A stretch of DNA of 64,000 nucleotides from contig RXJR01000010.1 in assembly GCA_003963305.1 (NCBI GenBank), positions 62,001 through 126,000 on the forward strand, in the 5' to 3' direction. Below the pieces are notes generated by a model that saw only the letters and a program-made list of their open reading frames with translations, had not been told where the DNA came from and did not search any database. Below are positions 26,861 to 35,021 of the stretch, piece after piece. The translations under genes were made by a program, and so were the position numbers. The stretch is from Candidatus Melainabacteria bacterium (lineage in GTDB: Bacteria; Cyanobacteriota; Vampirovibrionia; Obscuribacterales; Obscuribacteraceae). Position 1 is the stretch's first letter. Each line of letters begins with the position of its first letter.

Positions 26861-27520
26861 TTAAACGATCCACGTCAGCTCGGCGCGGATGGAACGCGAA
26901 CCACCGCCCTTGACGAAGCTGATGGTGCGAAGCGAAGCGCCGTCGAAGTGGCCCGCGACGGTGCTGAAGCCGGCGGCAACGAGCTTCTGAGCCGCGAGTG
27001 CGATGCAGGCCGGAGCCCGCTTGGCCTCGACGGAGTTGAGCACGTTGCCGTCGTCGGAACCCTGACCCTTGACCGCGAGCACATCGTCGACGTTGCCGCC
27101 GTAGGTGATGCGCAGGCTCTCGAGACAGGTGGCGCCGGTGAGGGCGACGCTGTTGATGTCGAGCACCGACGCGTCGACGTCGTTGAGAGCCAGCTGCGAG
27201 CCGACCTCGGCGACATCGCGACCGTCGAGCTGGTTGCCGACCGCGGTCAGACGCATGGTGACGTCGCTGAGGCGCTCGGACGAAATCAGGCTGGCGACCA
27301 GGTCACGGATGCCCTGCGGCTGCTTGAGGATGCGCTCCTTGCAGTTGTCGGGCAGCGGCTGGCTGAAGCCGTTGAAGATGTTCTCGACGCGACCGTCGCT
27401 GAGGAGGCCGGAACGAAGGCTGTCGCCGTCACAGATGTCGCCGCCGACCTTGCCAGTCAGAAGACCGACCGGGCAGATGGCGAACGAGCCCGGGACGCGG
27501 GTGATAGTCGTTGTTGTCAT
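26861..27520 (-). CDS. Hypothetical protein (219 aa)
   Basis: A soluble protein with strong composition bias toward Gly, Leu, Val and Asp. It starts MTTTTITRVPGSFAICPVG and ends in a beta-rich region (GASLRTISFVKGGG, RAELTWIV). A stretch at about 75-150 alternates short strands and turns. It might be a beta-structured or assembly protein, but no family match is offered. The ATG at 27520 has GAG spacing of 7; a GTG two codons upstream is in frame. It is the promoter-proximal gene of the leftward arm, facing the 1.2 kb non-coding centre. Confidence 0.68.
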   Translation of the reverse strand: MTTTTITRVPGSFAICPVGLLTGKVGGDICDGDSLRSGLLSDGRVENIFNGFSQPLPDNCKERILKQPQGIRDLVASLISSERLSDVTMRLTAVGNQLDGRDVAEVGSQLALNDVDASVLDINSVALTGATCLESLRITYGGNVDDVLAVKGQGSDDGNVLNSVEAKRAPACIALAAQKLVAAGFSTVAGHFDGASLRTISFVKGGGSRSIRAELTWIV

Positions 27521-28712
27521 ATTCACTCTTTTCTGGGACTTCCGTCCCCAGGGTTGAGAGAGTCGGTGTCAGCCGAATCTCCGAATTGGCACTGCCTGAG
27601 TCATTGCGCGAGCTCGAGCAGCACCGGGTCCAATAAGACGACAAGTTCCGGCAACTACAACCATCCCGATTGCAGATGCACGAATTCCAACACACAGCTC
27701 AGAGCAAGCAGGTAAAGAGCCTATGCGGTACAGAGAGATCGAACTGGGTGCTTGTTTGTGCTGCTCTGGGTGTGTGGGGGAATTGAAACTTGATATCACC
27801 CTAGGTATTTTTCAGCTTGACAAGCAACTTAAAGTTAAGCATTTATGTCTTTGAGTAATGAACTCAGATCAAGAGCCTCTCATGAGCTCTGAATCAGCCT
27901 ATTTATCAATATTAGCGCCAAATTGCCGGTGCGCCTCGCGCAGCTCTTGATAACCAGTTTTTTTGCGAATGCTGGTAGGTTCCCGAGATTTTTAATGCCA
28001 AACTCAGGTGGCGCGGCTTGCGTCAACAGATGTTCCCCGTTTAATCTTTCACCAGAAACAGATGAGAGAGCTCTCACTAGAGGACGGCAAATATGGTTAG
28101 CCGGCTCTCACAATCATGAAGCAAACGACATTTGTGACGGTTCGCGCTAACTCACGCGAGGACTGTTACTGCCAGTAGCTTTTTTCTGCTTGCCTGACAA
28201 CTTATCTCGCGCAGCTATTACGTCTTTATCTCGAAATCTGGCTCGCGCGACCAACTGTCATAGCCATAGATCTAAACCAGCAAAGAGTTTTAGAAGATCA
28301 CCTATTGCTTTGATCATGAATATTTATCTACGGTGGATATATCAACTTCTCTCCAAACCCAAAAAGGAAACACTCACCCACTCTAGTCCGCAGCACTTCA
28401 TAGTCTCGAACGAGTTTGGGTTCCTTTAGGGCGCCGAGTAGTTGACTGTTTAGCTTCCCGTAGCGCCAGTTCTTGCCTCTCCATAATCGCCATCCTGAGA
28501 CTGCACCATGTTTCAGCGGCGACCACGTGGAGAAGCTCTGGTGATGCGGGATTTCGTTACTTTCACAGGTCAAGTGTTCAGACACCCCGGTTCTGAATAT
28601 CCCCTGTGAAACACCGTTTGTTATCCAGAACAGCCACACGCATTCAGCGGGTGGATTTCTCAACCCGATGCGCCTTCGACCGGGGTCGATTGCGCACGAA
28701 AGGAAGTTTGCC
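27521..28712. other. 1.2 kb non-coding centre of a divergent island
   Basis: AT-richer than the genes on either side and without a supported gene: candidate frames are short, lie on both strands and lack ribosome binding sites. It must contain the promoters for the leftward arm (27520 downward) and rightward arm (28713 upward). T- and A-rich tracts occur around 27780-28340. I saw no tRNA, tmRNA, 6S or RNase P signature. An unrecognised regulatory RNA or a decayed gene is possible. Confidence 0.45.
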
Positions 28713-30548
28713 ATGAAGAAGCACAATCCCACCGAGGCTCTCGTCAGCCGCCTGATCGGCGACACGCACCAGGCCGACGACAAGCCCATCATCGCGACGC
28801 CCCGCCCCGCCTACCTGGCCGGTGTGCGCGACATCGCAACCGACAGCGACACCCACGTCGAGGTCGACTTCAACGAGGCCGGCGAGGTGCGCAGCATCGT
28901 CGGCGCCGGTCTCTTCGCGGACACCTTCAGCGGCGACGCTGTCGACTACGCGACCAAGTTCATCAACTCGCCGGCGGTCAAGAAGACCTTCGGTCTGCGC
29001 TACGCCACGCTCGTCGCCGGCGACACGCAGGAGTACGAGGCGTTCACGCGCGTCGAGTTCAAGCAGGTGGCCAACGTCAGGGGCTTCGCTTCGGCGATTC
29101 CCGTGCGCGGCGGCTTCGTGCACGTGTTCATCGACAAGCAGGGCGACATCATCCAGGTCAACTCCACCGTTCGTCACGGCCGCAAGCCGGCGTCGATCGG
29201 CAAGGTGATCACCCAGGAGAAGGCGATCGAGCTGGCCATCGCCAAGCTCGGCATCCCGTCTGCGACCGCGGTCAAGTGCACGTTCGTGCTCTCGAGCCAC
29301 GAGAACAAGATGGACCCCATCTACGAGGTGACGCTCGCGGCCGACGAGCCGAAGCGCCTGATGATGTTCCTCGTCAAGGCCAAGGACGGCGAGGTCGTCT
29401 ACGCCGAGAACAAGCTGCACTTCAGCCAGCGCCGTCAGGCTGGCGTCGGCGACCCGACGCTCTTGGCCGGCATCGCCGCCAACACGTTTCTTCGCATCCC
29501 GACCTACGACCCCAAGCAGCCGATCACGCAGCAGGTCAGCAAGGCGGTCATCGAGGGCACGGAGCTGAAGAACCCCAAGCTGCTCGCCAACGACCGGTAC
29601 ACCATGCTGGTCAAGGAGAACGGCAAGTGGCAGACGGTCAAGGCCAACGCCAAGGGCACCTTCGAGTTCGACCCGCTGTCGAAGGACAAGGTCGAGGTGT
29701 CCAAGTTCTCGGCGGTGGTGGCGTTCCTGTGGCTCAACACCCAGGACGCGACGCTCGAGTCGTGGGGCGCCGTCAAGGTGCCGCGCGCCATCCCGGTCTA
29801 CATCGACGACGAGTCGGTGACCGACAATGCCTACTTCGACCCCAACGCGTGGGAGATCCACGACGGCGTCGGCTCGGGCATCGAGAACGGCGGTCTGGTC
29901 AAGCACATCTCGTGGGACCCGGGTGTCAACCTGCACGAGAACACGCACAAGCGCAACGCCGCCGAGGCTCCCGGCAAGGACCTCCCCGGCGAGCAGGGCA
30001 TGGCGGCAGGCGAGGCCACGTCTGACGTCTACGGCGACCTGCTCTTCGACCTCTGGATGCGCTTCAAGGGTGGTGCCATCCTCGGCCACACCCTGACGCT
30101 GCAGGACATCATCGACAGCACCGGCGTGATCGGCCAGTACTGCATGGCGCCGAGCGGCATCCGCAACCAGGACAACAAGGCGCAGTACCCGCGCGACATC
30201 GAGCACGAGGAGCACACCGACGGTCTGATCATCGGCGGTGCCTACTTCGACCTGATGCGCGCCATGGCGACCCTGCCCGGCACGACCGTCGAGGACGTGC
30301 TGCGCAACAACGGCAAGATCTACCTGAACGGCACCCGGCTCCTGCCGGCGCACAAGGTCCTCTTCACGGACTACCTGCGCGCCTTCCTCACGGTGGACAA
30401 GACGATGTTCGGCGGCGTCTACAAGGACATGATCGTCAAGGCCTTCGGCGACCATGGCATCAAGCTCGGCACGGTGGTCCCGGCCAAGCGCAAGACGGGC
30501 GGCAAGAAGACGGGCGGCAAGAAGCCGAACCGTCGCAAGGTCGCCTGA
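28713..30548 (+). CDS. Thermolysin/fungalysin-like zinc metalloprotease without signal peptide
   Basis: A 611-residue gluzincin. Residues about 45-240 resemble the FTP/PepSY propeptide of M4 and M36 proteases (AFTRVEFKQVANVRGFASAI, GGFVHVFIDKQGDIIQVNS). The catalytic part has HENTH at 408-412 as the HExxH zinc helix and GEATSDVYGD with the third ligand Glu434. HTDGLIIGGAYFDLM resembles the downstream His motif. No signal peptide is visible, which is odd for a family normally secreted as a proenzyme; the C-terminus is Lys/Gly-rich (KRKTGGKKTGGKK). ATG 28713 follows AAAGGAAGTTTGCC. Of the first 20 codons, 18 end in G or C. First gene of the rightward arm. Confidence 0.82.
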   Translation: MKKHNPTEALVSRLIGDTHQADDKPIIATPRPAYLAGVRDIATDSDTHVEVDFNEAGEVRSIVGAGLFADTFSGDAVDYATKFINSPAVKKTFGLRYATLVAGDTQEYEAFTRVEFKQVANVRGFASAIPVRGGFVHVFIDKQGDIIQVNSTVRHGRKPASIGKVITQEKAIELAIAKLGIPSATAVKCTFVLSSHENKMDPIYEVTLAADEPKRLMMFLVKAKDGEVVYAENKLHFSQRRQAGVGDPTLLAGIAANTFLRIPTYDPKQPITQQVSKAVIEGTELKNPKLLANDRYTMLVKENGKWQTVKANAKGTFEFDPLSKDKVEVSKFSAVVAFLWLNTQDATLESWGAVKVPRAIPVYIDDESVTDNAYFDPNAWEIHDGVGSGIENGGLVKHISWDPGVNLHENTHKRNAAEAPGKDLPGEQGMAAGEATSDVYGDLLFDLWMRFKGGAILGHTLTLQDIIDSTGVIGQYCMAPSGIRNQDNKAQYPRDIEHEEHTDGLIIGGAYFDLMRAMATLPGTTVEDVLRNNGKIYLNGTRLLPAHKVLFTDYLRAFLTVDKTMFGGVYKDMIVKAFGDHGIKLGTVVPAKRKTGGKKTGGKKPNRRKVA

Positions 30549-30557
30549 CGAGCACGG

Positions 30558-30585
30558 GAGCTTGACCGGCTAGCCGGTCGGGCTC
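30558..30585 (+). terminator. Hairpin after the metalloprotease gene
   Basis: GACCGGC TA GCCGGTC inner stem with an outer GAGC/GCTC pair, 10 bases past the stop and followed by a T-poor region. Confidence 0.5.
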
Positions 30586-30735
30586 TTGCGCTCAACCACC
30601 CGGGCAAGGGTCGGCACTGCCATCAAAAGCGGTGCCGACCCGCGCCTATCACGTAACACCCTTACCTGCGGAGGATCTGCAGCCAACCAGCGCGAGCACT
30701 GCTCAGCGCGCAATGAGGAGAGTAGGAATTGAGCC

Positions 30736-31239
30736 ATGAAAACGCTAAAAGAGACCCGCCGCTTCGCCATCAAGGCACACGGCGCGCAACCGTATGGCCC
30801 GTTCCCCTACTCGTATCACTTGCGAGCAGCAGAGAACGTGGCCCTGCGCTTCGGCTTCAGAAGCCATATCGTCCGCAAAGCCATCTGGCTGCATGACGTC
30901 ATCGAAGACTGCAAGCTCTCGGTATCACACCTGGTGCTGGCAGGACTCGACCCGCGCTCTGTGCAGATGGCCTGGGCGGTCTCGGACGGCGAGGGTAAGA
31001 CGCGCAAGGAGAGAAAGGCTTCGACGTACGAGAAGATTCGCAGCACACCGGGCGCCAAGCTCGTCAAGCTGTGCGATCGCATCGCCAACGTCGAGTTCTC
31101 ATCCTCCGGGCTCGGCGACCCGCGCAAGTTCGAGATGTACAAGAACGAATATGCCGAATTCCAACGGCAGCTGAGGGACAAGACTGAACTGGAACTGGAG
31201 CCACTCTGGCTTCACCTGGACAGTCTACTTTGCCAGTGA
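30736..31239 (+). CDS. Small HD-domain protein, alarmone-hydrolase-like
   Basis: A 167-residue stand-alone HD domain resembling the hydrolase half of RelA/SpoT and the small alarmone hydrolases (MESH1 type): AHGAQPYGPFPYSYHL with His28, WLHDVIEDCKLS with His53-Asp54 and Glu57-Asp58, and LVKLCDRIANVEFS with Asp114 and Asn118. This is the expected metal-binding and ppGpp-3'-pyrophosphatase signature. No synthetase, TGS or ACT domain is attached. The likely role is (p)ppGpp or related nucleotide breakdown, inferred. ATG 30736 with AGGAATTGAGCC upstream. Confidence 0.82.
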   Translation: MKTLKETRRFAIKAHGAQPYGPFPYSYHLRAAENVALRFGFRSHIVRKAIWLHDVIEDCKLSVSHLVLAGLDPRSVQMAWAVSDGEGKTRKERKASTYEKIRSTPGAKLVKLCDRIANVEFSSSGLGDPRKFEMYKNEYAEFQRQLRDKTELELEPLWLHLDSLLCQ

Positions 31240-31284
31240 GTTGGTCGTAAGAAAGCCAACCGCTGGAGACGGAGGACAAACGGT

Positions 31285-31983
31285 TTGAAAATCGTGATCT
31301 TTCGGCTACCATTCCGCGGACCAACAGATGAGTTTTTGCCGTTACGCGGAAATCCTGCCTACGAGGTCGAATGGGTTCGGCCTCAGGATTACGACGGCAA
31401 AGCACGCGTCATCATCCTGCCCGGTTCCGGCAGGACGATAGACGACCTGGCTGCCCTGCGCGAGTCTGGTGGCGCCGAAGCGATTCGGCGTCATCTGGCT
31501 CAGGGTGGTATCGTCGTCGGTGTTTGCGGCGGCTACCAGATACTCGGACAATGGCTCTACGACCCCAGGCTCAGCCAGGGTTCCGAAAAGCTGGTTGCCG
31601 GTCTGGGTTACCTGCCGCACAGCACCATCTTCGGTCCGACCAGGGTCGAAGACGACGCGAAGACGCCATGGCTTTCCAGCAAGACCACCGGTCAACTGCT
31701 GGTCGGGCGTGGCAAAGGCGGAACAGTTGTGGGCGAGGAACGACGCAGCGGTTACTCATTCGTGAGGCAATCCGATGCTTCGTACTTGCCACTAGTGGCG
31801 GTGCAGGAACGCCAACTCCACGAGGCGCTGCCTGACGAAGAAACCATCAGCGAAGTGCTCTGGCAACCAGGTCACGAGCAGATGGACGGACTCGTCTCGG
31901 CAGACCGCAAAGTGTGGGGCAGCTACTTGCACTTGATCTTCCACAACGCGGCCTTTCAGAGTTCCTTCTTCGAAGTGCTCTAG
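31285..31983 (+). CDS. CobQ/GatD-type class I glutamine amidotransferase, stand-alone
   Basis: A 232-residue protein equivalent to the C-terminal amidotransferase domain of cobyric acid synthase: ILPGSGRTIDDLAALR, nucleophile Cys81 in VVGVCGGYQILG, GLGYLPHSTIF, and the catalytic His216 in GSYLHLIF. The N-terminal ATP-dependent ligase domain of CobQ is missing. Stand-alone members such as GatD work with a separate ligase (MurT) to amidate lipid II, but no MurT-like gene is adjacent. TTG start at 31285 after GGAGGACAAACGG. Partner and substrate unknown. Confidence 0.83.
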   Translation: MKIVIFRLPFRGPTDEFLPLRGNPAYEVEWVRPQDYDGKARVIILPGSGRTIDDLAALRESGGAEAIRRHLAQGGIVVGVCGGYQILGQWLYDPRLSQGSEKLVAGLGYLPHSTIFGPTRVEDDAKTPWLSSKTTGQLLVGRGKGGTVVGEERRSGYSFVRQSDASYLPLVAVQERQLHEALPDEETISEVLWQPGHEQMDGLVSADRKVWGSYLHLIFHNAAFQSSFFEVL

Positions 31984-32094
31984 ATAGACGTTTAACAGAG
32001 CGGTAAGCGAATCATCGCCTGCCGCATGCGAGCGCCACCTGACACAGTGGGCTCGCTTTTTTTACAACGGTTGTCAACCAGAAAGAGGCGAGCT

Positions 32095-32832
32095 ATGAGT
32101 AAAGAAACCCCGAGTACCAGCGCGTCATCGCAAAGCGGTGGCGCGACAATCATCGACCCGTTCGACCCGGACAGCTTCAAGGAGCCTGCTATCATGGCAA
32201 GCGGTACCACCGCCCCAGCGCAGGAAAAACCGGAAGTGGAGCTGCTCGTTTTCGACATGGGTCACGTCTTTGTCGACTTTGACTGGAGTCAAGTCTGCCA
32301 GGGCTTCTGTGACCGCGCCGGCATGACACGCGAGCAATTCAAAGAAGTGCTCGCCTTCGTCGGCGCCCTCGGTTACGAAGACGGCAGGGTGATGACGGAA
32401 GGATTCGTCAAAGCGCTCAACGAGAAGCTGTCGCTGACGCTGAGCATCGCCGAGTTCGACGAGCTGTGGAACTTCGGTTTCCACGAGAACGTGGAGATGG
32501 CTGGCCTGCTCACCGAGCTGGGCAAGCGCTACCCGCTCTACCTGCTCTCCAACACCAACGAGTCGCACTACGGCTTCCTGTCGTCGAAGTTCAAGGTGGA
32601 CCGCCACTTCAAAGAGCTCATCTTGTCGCACAAGGTGGGCTTCACGAAGCCGGACCCGCGCATCTACCAGGAAGTGCTGAAGCGCAGCGGCATCGCCGCG
32701 CACAAGTGCCTCTTCGTCGATGACCTGGAGCGCAATGTGGCAGCCGCAGCCGAGCTCGGCATGCACACGATTCGGTTCGTGGGCATCGACGACCTCAAGC
32801 AACGGCTGAGCGCGCTGGGCATCATCGCCTAG
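32095..32832 (+). CDS. HAD-superfamily phosphatase (YihX-like)
   Basis: A 245-residue HAD protein with an N-terminal Ser/Thr/Pro-rich extension of about 50 residues. Motif I is LLVFDMGHVFVDFDW, motif II YLLSNTNESH, motif III the Lys in VGFTKPDPRIY, motif IV LFVDDLERNVAAA. The FDxGxV start is the YihX/alpha-glucose-1-phosphatase type within subfamily IA. It is not closely similar to the HAD protein at 25949-26686. ATG 32095 follows AGAGGCGAGCT. Confidence 0.85.
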   Translation: MSKETPSTSASSQSGGATIIDPFDPDSFKEPAIMASGTTAPAQEKPEVELLVFDMGHVFVDFDWSQVCQGFCDRAGMTREQFKEVLAFVGALGYEDGRVMTEGFVKALNEKLSLTLSIAEFDELWNFGFHENVEMAGLLTELGKRYPLYLLSNTNESHYGFLSSKFKVDRHFKELILSHKVGFTKPDPRIYQEVLKRSGIAAHKCLFVDDLERNVAAAAELGMHTIRFVGIDDLKQRLSALGIIA

Positions 32833-33002
32833 CACTGTTCGGCGCAAGCAGCAGTTCTGCATCAGGTCTCAAGACCAATCACGACACGACAGGCACCCTC
32901 GAAAGAAGGTGCTCTGTCATTACCCCCAAACCGGGACGCAAAGGACTTGCGCCCCGGCACTGCATTGGCTGTGAAGCCCGTGCATCGGAGCAACAATCAA
33001 GT

Positions 33003-33350
33003 ATGAAGAAATACCTAGTAGCTACAGGCATCGTCCTCTTCCGCATCGAGGCCGAAACTCCGCAGCAAGCCATCGCCACGCTCAAGGCACGCATCGACGC
33101 GCGCCGACACGAGGTGTTCCAGAATGCCGAGATCGGCATGTCGCTGGTAACAGCGCTGGACGAACACCGTCTCAGCTTCATCGTCATGGATGAGGGTCGC
33201 ACCTCGCTCCTGGGCGGTGAGCTCAACTGGTTCGAAGATGGCGTGCCCAGGAGCCGCTACGAAGAGGTCGTGACGCGCCGGCTGGTCAACACCATGCCTG
33301 CGCTGGTAAGCGAGCACCTGTACTACCAGACCGACCACACGACTGCCTGA
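33003..33350 (+). CDS. Hypothetical protein (115 aa)
   Basis: A small soluble alpha/beta protein starting MKKYLVATGIVLFRIEAETPQQAIATLKARI, a strand followed by a helix reminiscent of small ferredoxin-like folds, then MSLVTALDEHRLSFIVMDEG. No catalytic motif is evident. The upstream GGAG is 13 bases from the ATG, longer than usual. It lies 170 bases after the HAD gene on the same strand. Confidence 0.6.
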   Translation: MKKYLVATGIVLFRIEAETPQQAIATLKARIDARRHEVFQNAEIGMSLVTALDEHRLSFIVMDEGRTSLLGGELNWFEDGVPRSRYEEVVTRRLVNTMPALVSEHLYYQTDHTTA

Positions 33351-33452
33351 TAGTCGTGCAGACGCCGACGACCGCGCCACAACCGTGACGCGGTCACCAC
33401 CGACAACGCGTAAAGGCAGGTTTGCCCAAGCAAGAAACGAAGGATTCGTACT

Positions 33453-33854
33453 ATGACGATCATGCCCCTCAACACCCAGATTCTCGTCCTCGACACCGTC
33501 GCGGCACACAACGGACTGCTCGCGATTGTCGAGTCGAGCTTCAACTGGTTCGAAGGCGCAGTCGCCGGCTCGGAAGCCACCCAGAACATCGAGGACAAGC
33601 TGGCCGAGATGGACTCCGAGCTGAGCAAGCTCAGGGGTCTCAACGAGACCATGCGCAATGAATGGGGCACTTTCAAGCGCACCATCACCACCGCCTACGG
33701 CAACTTCGGTCGTGACGTGGTGACTCGCATCGGCTACGACGAACAATCGCACGTACGCGACCTGGCCCGCAGCACCGCCGCTGGTGCGCTGACGCGCATC
33801 CGCGACAACGCTCGCCTGCACCTGACGCGAACGCTGGAAGGCATTCGCGACTGA
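33453..33854 (+). CDS. Hypothetical helical protein (133 aa)
   Basis: Predicted mostly helical, with a probable coiled coil at about 45-75 (DKLAEMDSELSKLRGLNETM) and a second amphipathic helix at the C-terminus. No membrane segment. ATG 33453 with AAGGA upstream. No family recognised; it may be a structural or adaptor protein in the rightward arm. Confidence 0.62.
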   Translation: MTIMPLNTQILVLDTVAAHNGLLAIVESSFNWFEGAVAGSEATQNIEDKLAEMDSELSKLRGLNETMRNEWGTFKRTITTAYGNFGRDVVTRIGYDEQSHVRDLARSTAAGALTRIRDNARLHLTRTLEGIRD

Positions 33855-33953
33855 ACAACAGCCTGCTGCGTTCTGCAAGGGCTGACCGACACGAGGGGCA
33901 CGACTGCGGTTGTGCCTCTCAGTTGTTTCTCAACATCTAACCGGGAGACTTCT

Positions 33954-34607
33954 ATGATCATCCAACCAGCAACTCGCAGCTTCGATGAAATCATCGACCA
34001 GCTGCAGACTGCATGCTCGCGCACCGCCGAGTCGGTGGGCATGATGCATGCGCGCGTGCAGAGAGCAGACCGCACCGAGTCGTCGGTCGGCACTGCCTAC
34101 TGCGTCGACAAGCGCGGCTTCTTCGTCACCGCACTGCATGTGGTGGCGGGGCAGCTCGACTCGTTCATCTCGATGGACAGGCTCTACGAGACGCGCATCG
34201 TCGCCGTCGACCTGACCAACGACCTGGCTCTCATGCAGGTCGTCAGCGGACACGGGCTCTTCCAGCCGGTTGTCTTCGCAACCAGTGTCGGCGATGACGA
34301 AATCGTCGGCGGGCTCGGCTACCCGGAGCGCGGCATGTCGATCGAGCTGTGCTCGTATCTGGCACGCTATGCGGGTCCGATCGTGAACGGGGTTGGTCCC
34401 AACGGGCTCATCCTCGAGGGCGACATCCTCAAGCAAGCACTTTCCTTCGTCGGCGGCGAGGAGCACACGCAGGGTTACTCCGGCGGGCCTATCGTCAACG
34501 AACGCGGGGAAGTGGTGGCAAGCACGATGAAGGGCGATGACGACCTCGGTTTCATCATCGGTCCGTCGTTCACCACGGTTCGCGCGCTCATATCTGCACA
34601 CGTGTAA
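33954..34607 (+). CDS. Cytosolic trypsin-fold serine protease (HtrA-like core)
   Basis: A 217-residue chymotrypsin-fold protease with the complete triad: His62 in TALHVVAG, Asp90 in TNDLALMQV and Ser176 in GYSGGPIV. It has neither signal peptide nor PDZ domain, so it is smaller than DegP/HtrA and probably cytoplasmic. ATG 33954 follows GGGAGACTTCT. It is the last gene of the rightward arm and is followed by a textbook terminator. Its substrate is unknown; a link to the metalloprotease at the other end of the arm is speculation. Confidence 0.85.
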   Translation: MIIQPATRSFDEIIDQLQTACSRTAESVGMMHARVQRADRTESSVGTAYCVDKRGFFVTALHVVAGQLDSFISMDRLYETRIVAVDLTNDLALMQVVSGHGLFQPVVFATSVGDDEIVGGLGYPERGMSIELCSYLARYAGPIVNGVGPNGLILEGDILKQALSFVGGEEHTQGYSGGPIVNERGEVVASTMKGDDDLGFIIGPSFTTVRALISAHV

Positions 34608-34683
34608 TCGACGGGAAAAGCCTTGACTTGACCACGGTCAATCAAAGCTCTTCCCACCATCGAGAACCCGAAAACCGCGCCCT

Positions 34684-34711
34684 GAGCCTTCGGGCTCTCG
34701 GTGCGTTTTTT
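34684..34711 (+). terminator. Rho-independent terminator of the rightward arm
   Basis: GAGCC TTCG GGCTC with flanking ACCG/CGGT pairing and a GCGTTTTTT run. It begins 76 bases after the protease stop. Confidence 0.85.
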
Positions 34712-34770
34712 GGCGCTCAGCATACTGTATAGTATAGTATTACTCAAGACGAGCACGCGAGACGCGTGCG

Positions 34771-34937
34771 TTCCATACTGAGCAGTACCGTACACCACGA
34801 CACAGCATTCCATACTGAGCACAGCTACACCACGACACAGCATTCCATACTGAGCACAGCTACAGCATTCCATACTGAGCACAGCTACACCACGACACAG
34901 CATTCCATACTGAGCACAGCTACACCACGACACAGCA
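34771..34937. repeat. Tandem repeat, 35-base unit, about five copies
   Basis: Units start with TTCCATACTGAGCA at 34771 (37-base variant), 34808, 34843 (25-base truncated unit), 34868 and 34903. The 35-base units at 34808, 34868 and 34903 are identical. The unit length is not a multiple of three and the array lies between a terminator and a second hairpin, so it is not coding. Confidence 0.9.
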
Positions 34938-34952
34938 ATGCACACAATCGGA

Positions 34953-34983
34953 GAGCCTGGAAACCGAGACGATTTCCAGGCTC
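34953..34983. terminator. Bidirectional hairpin beside the tandem repeat
   Basis: Perfect 11-base arms GAGCCTGGAAA / TTTCCAGGCTC with a 9-base loop. It lies 39 bases beyond the stop of the minus-strand DUF1254 gene, so it can end that transcript too. Confidence 0.65.
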
Positions 34984-35021
34984 ATTACGGGCATTTTCAA
35001 ATAGGCGCTGAGCCTTCTAAA

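Noticed and set aside
28328-28792. 154-codon minus-strand frame in the non-coding centre
   Set aside because: It overlaps the start and ribosome binding site of the metalloprotease gene and has irregular composition with no start signal.
28644-30455. 603-codon open frame antisense to the metalloprotease gene
   Set aside because: It is a by-product of G/C-ending codons on the other strand; composition is dominated by Leu, Val, Arg, Asp and His with no motif, while the plus strand has clear protease motifs and a ribosome binding site.
23077-34607. Prophage or integrative element
   Set aside because: Small unknown genes and compact packing suggested a phage, but there is no integrase, terminase, capsid, portal or tail gene and no attachment-site repeat.
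34771-34937. CRISPR array
   Set aside because: Units are contiguous, with no unique spacers between repeats, and no cas gene is nearby.
34766-35011. Apparent coding frames through the 35-base tandem repeat
   Set aside because: Unit length is not a multiple of three, so translations are low-complexity in every frame; the array lies between terminators.
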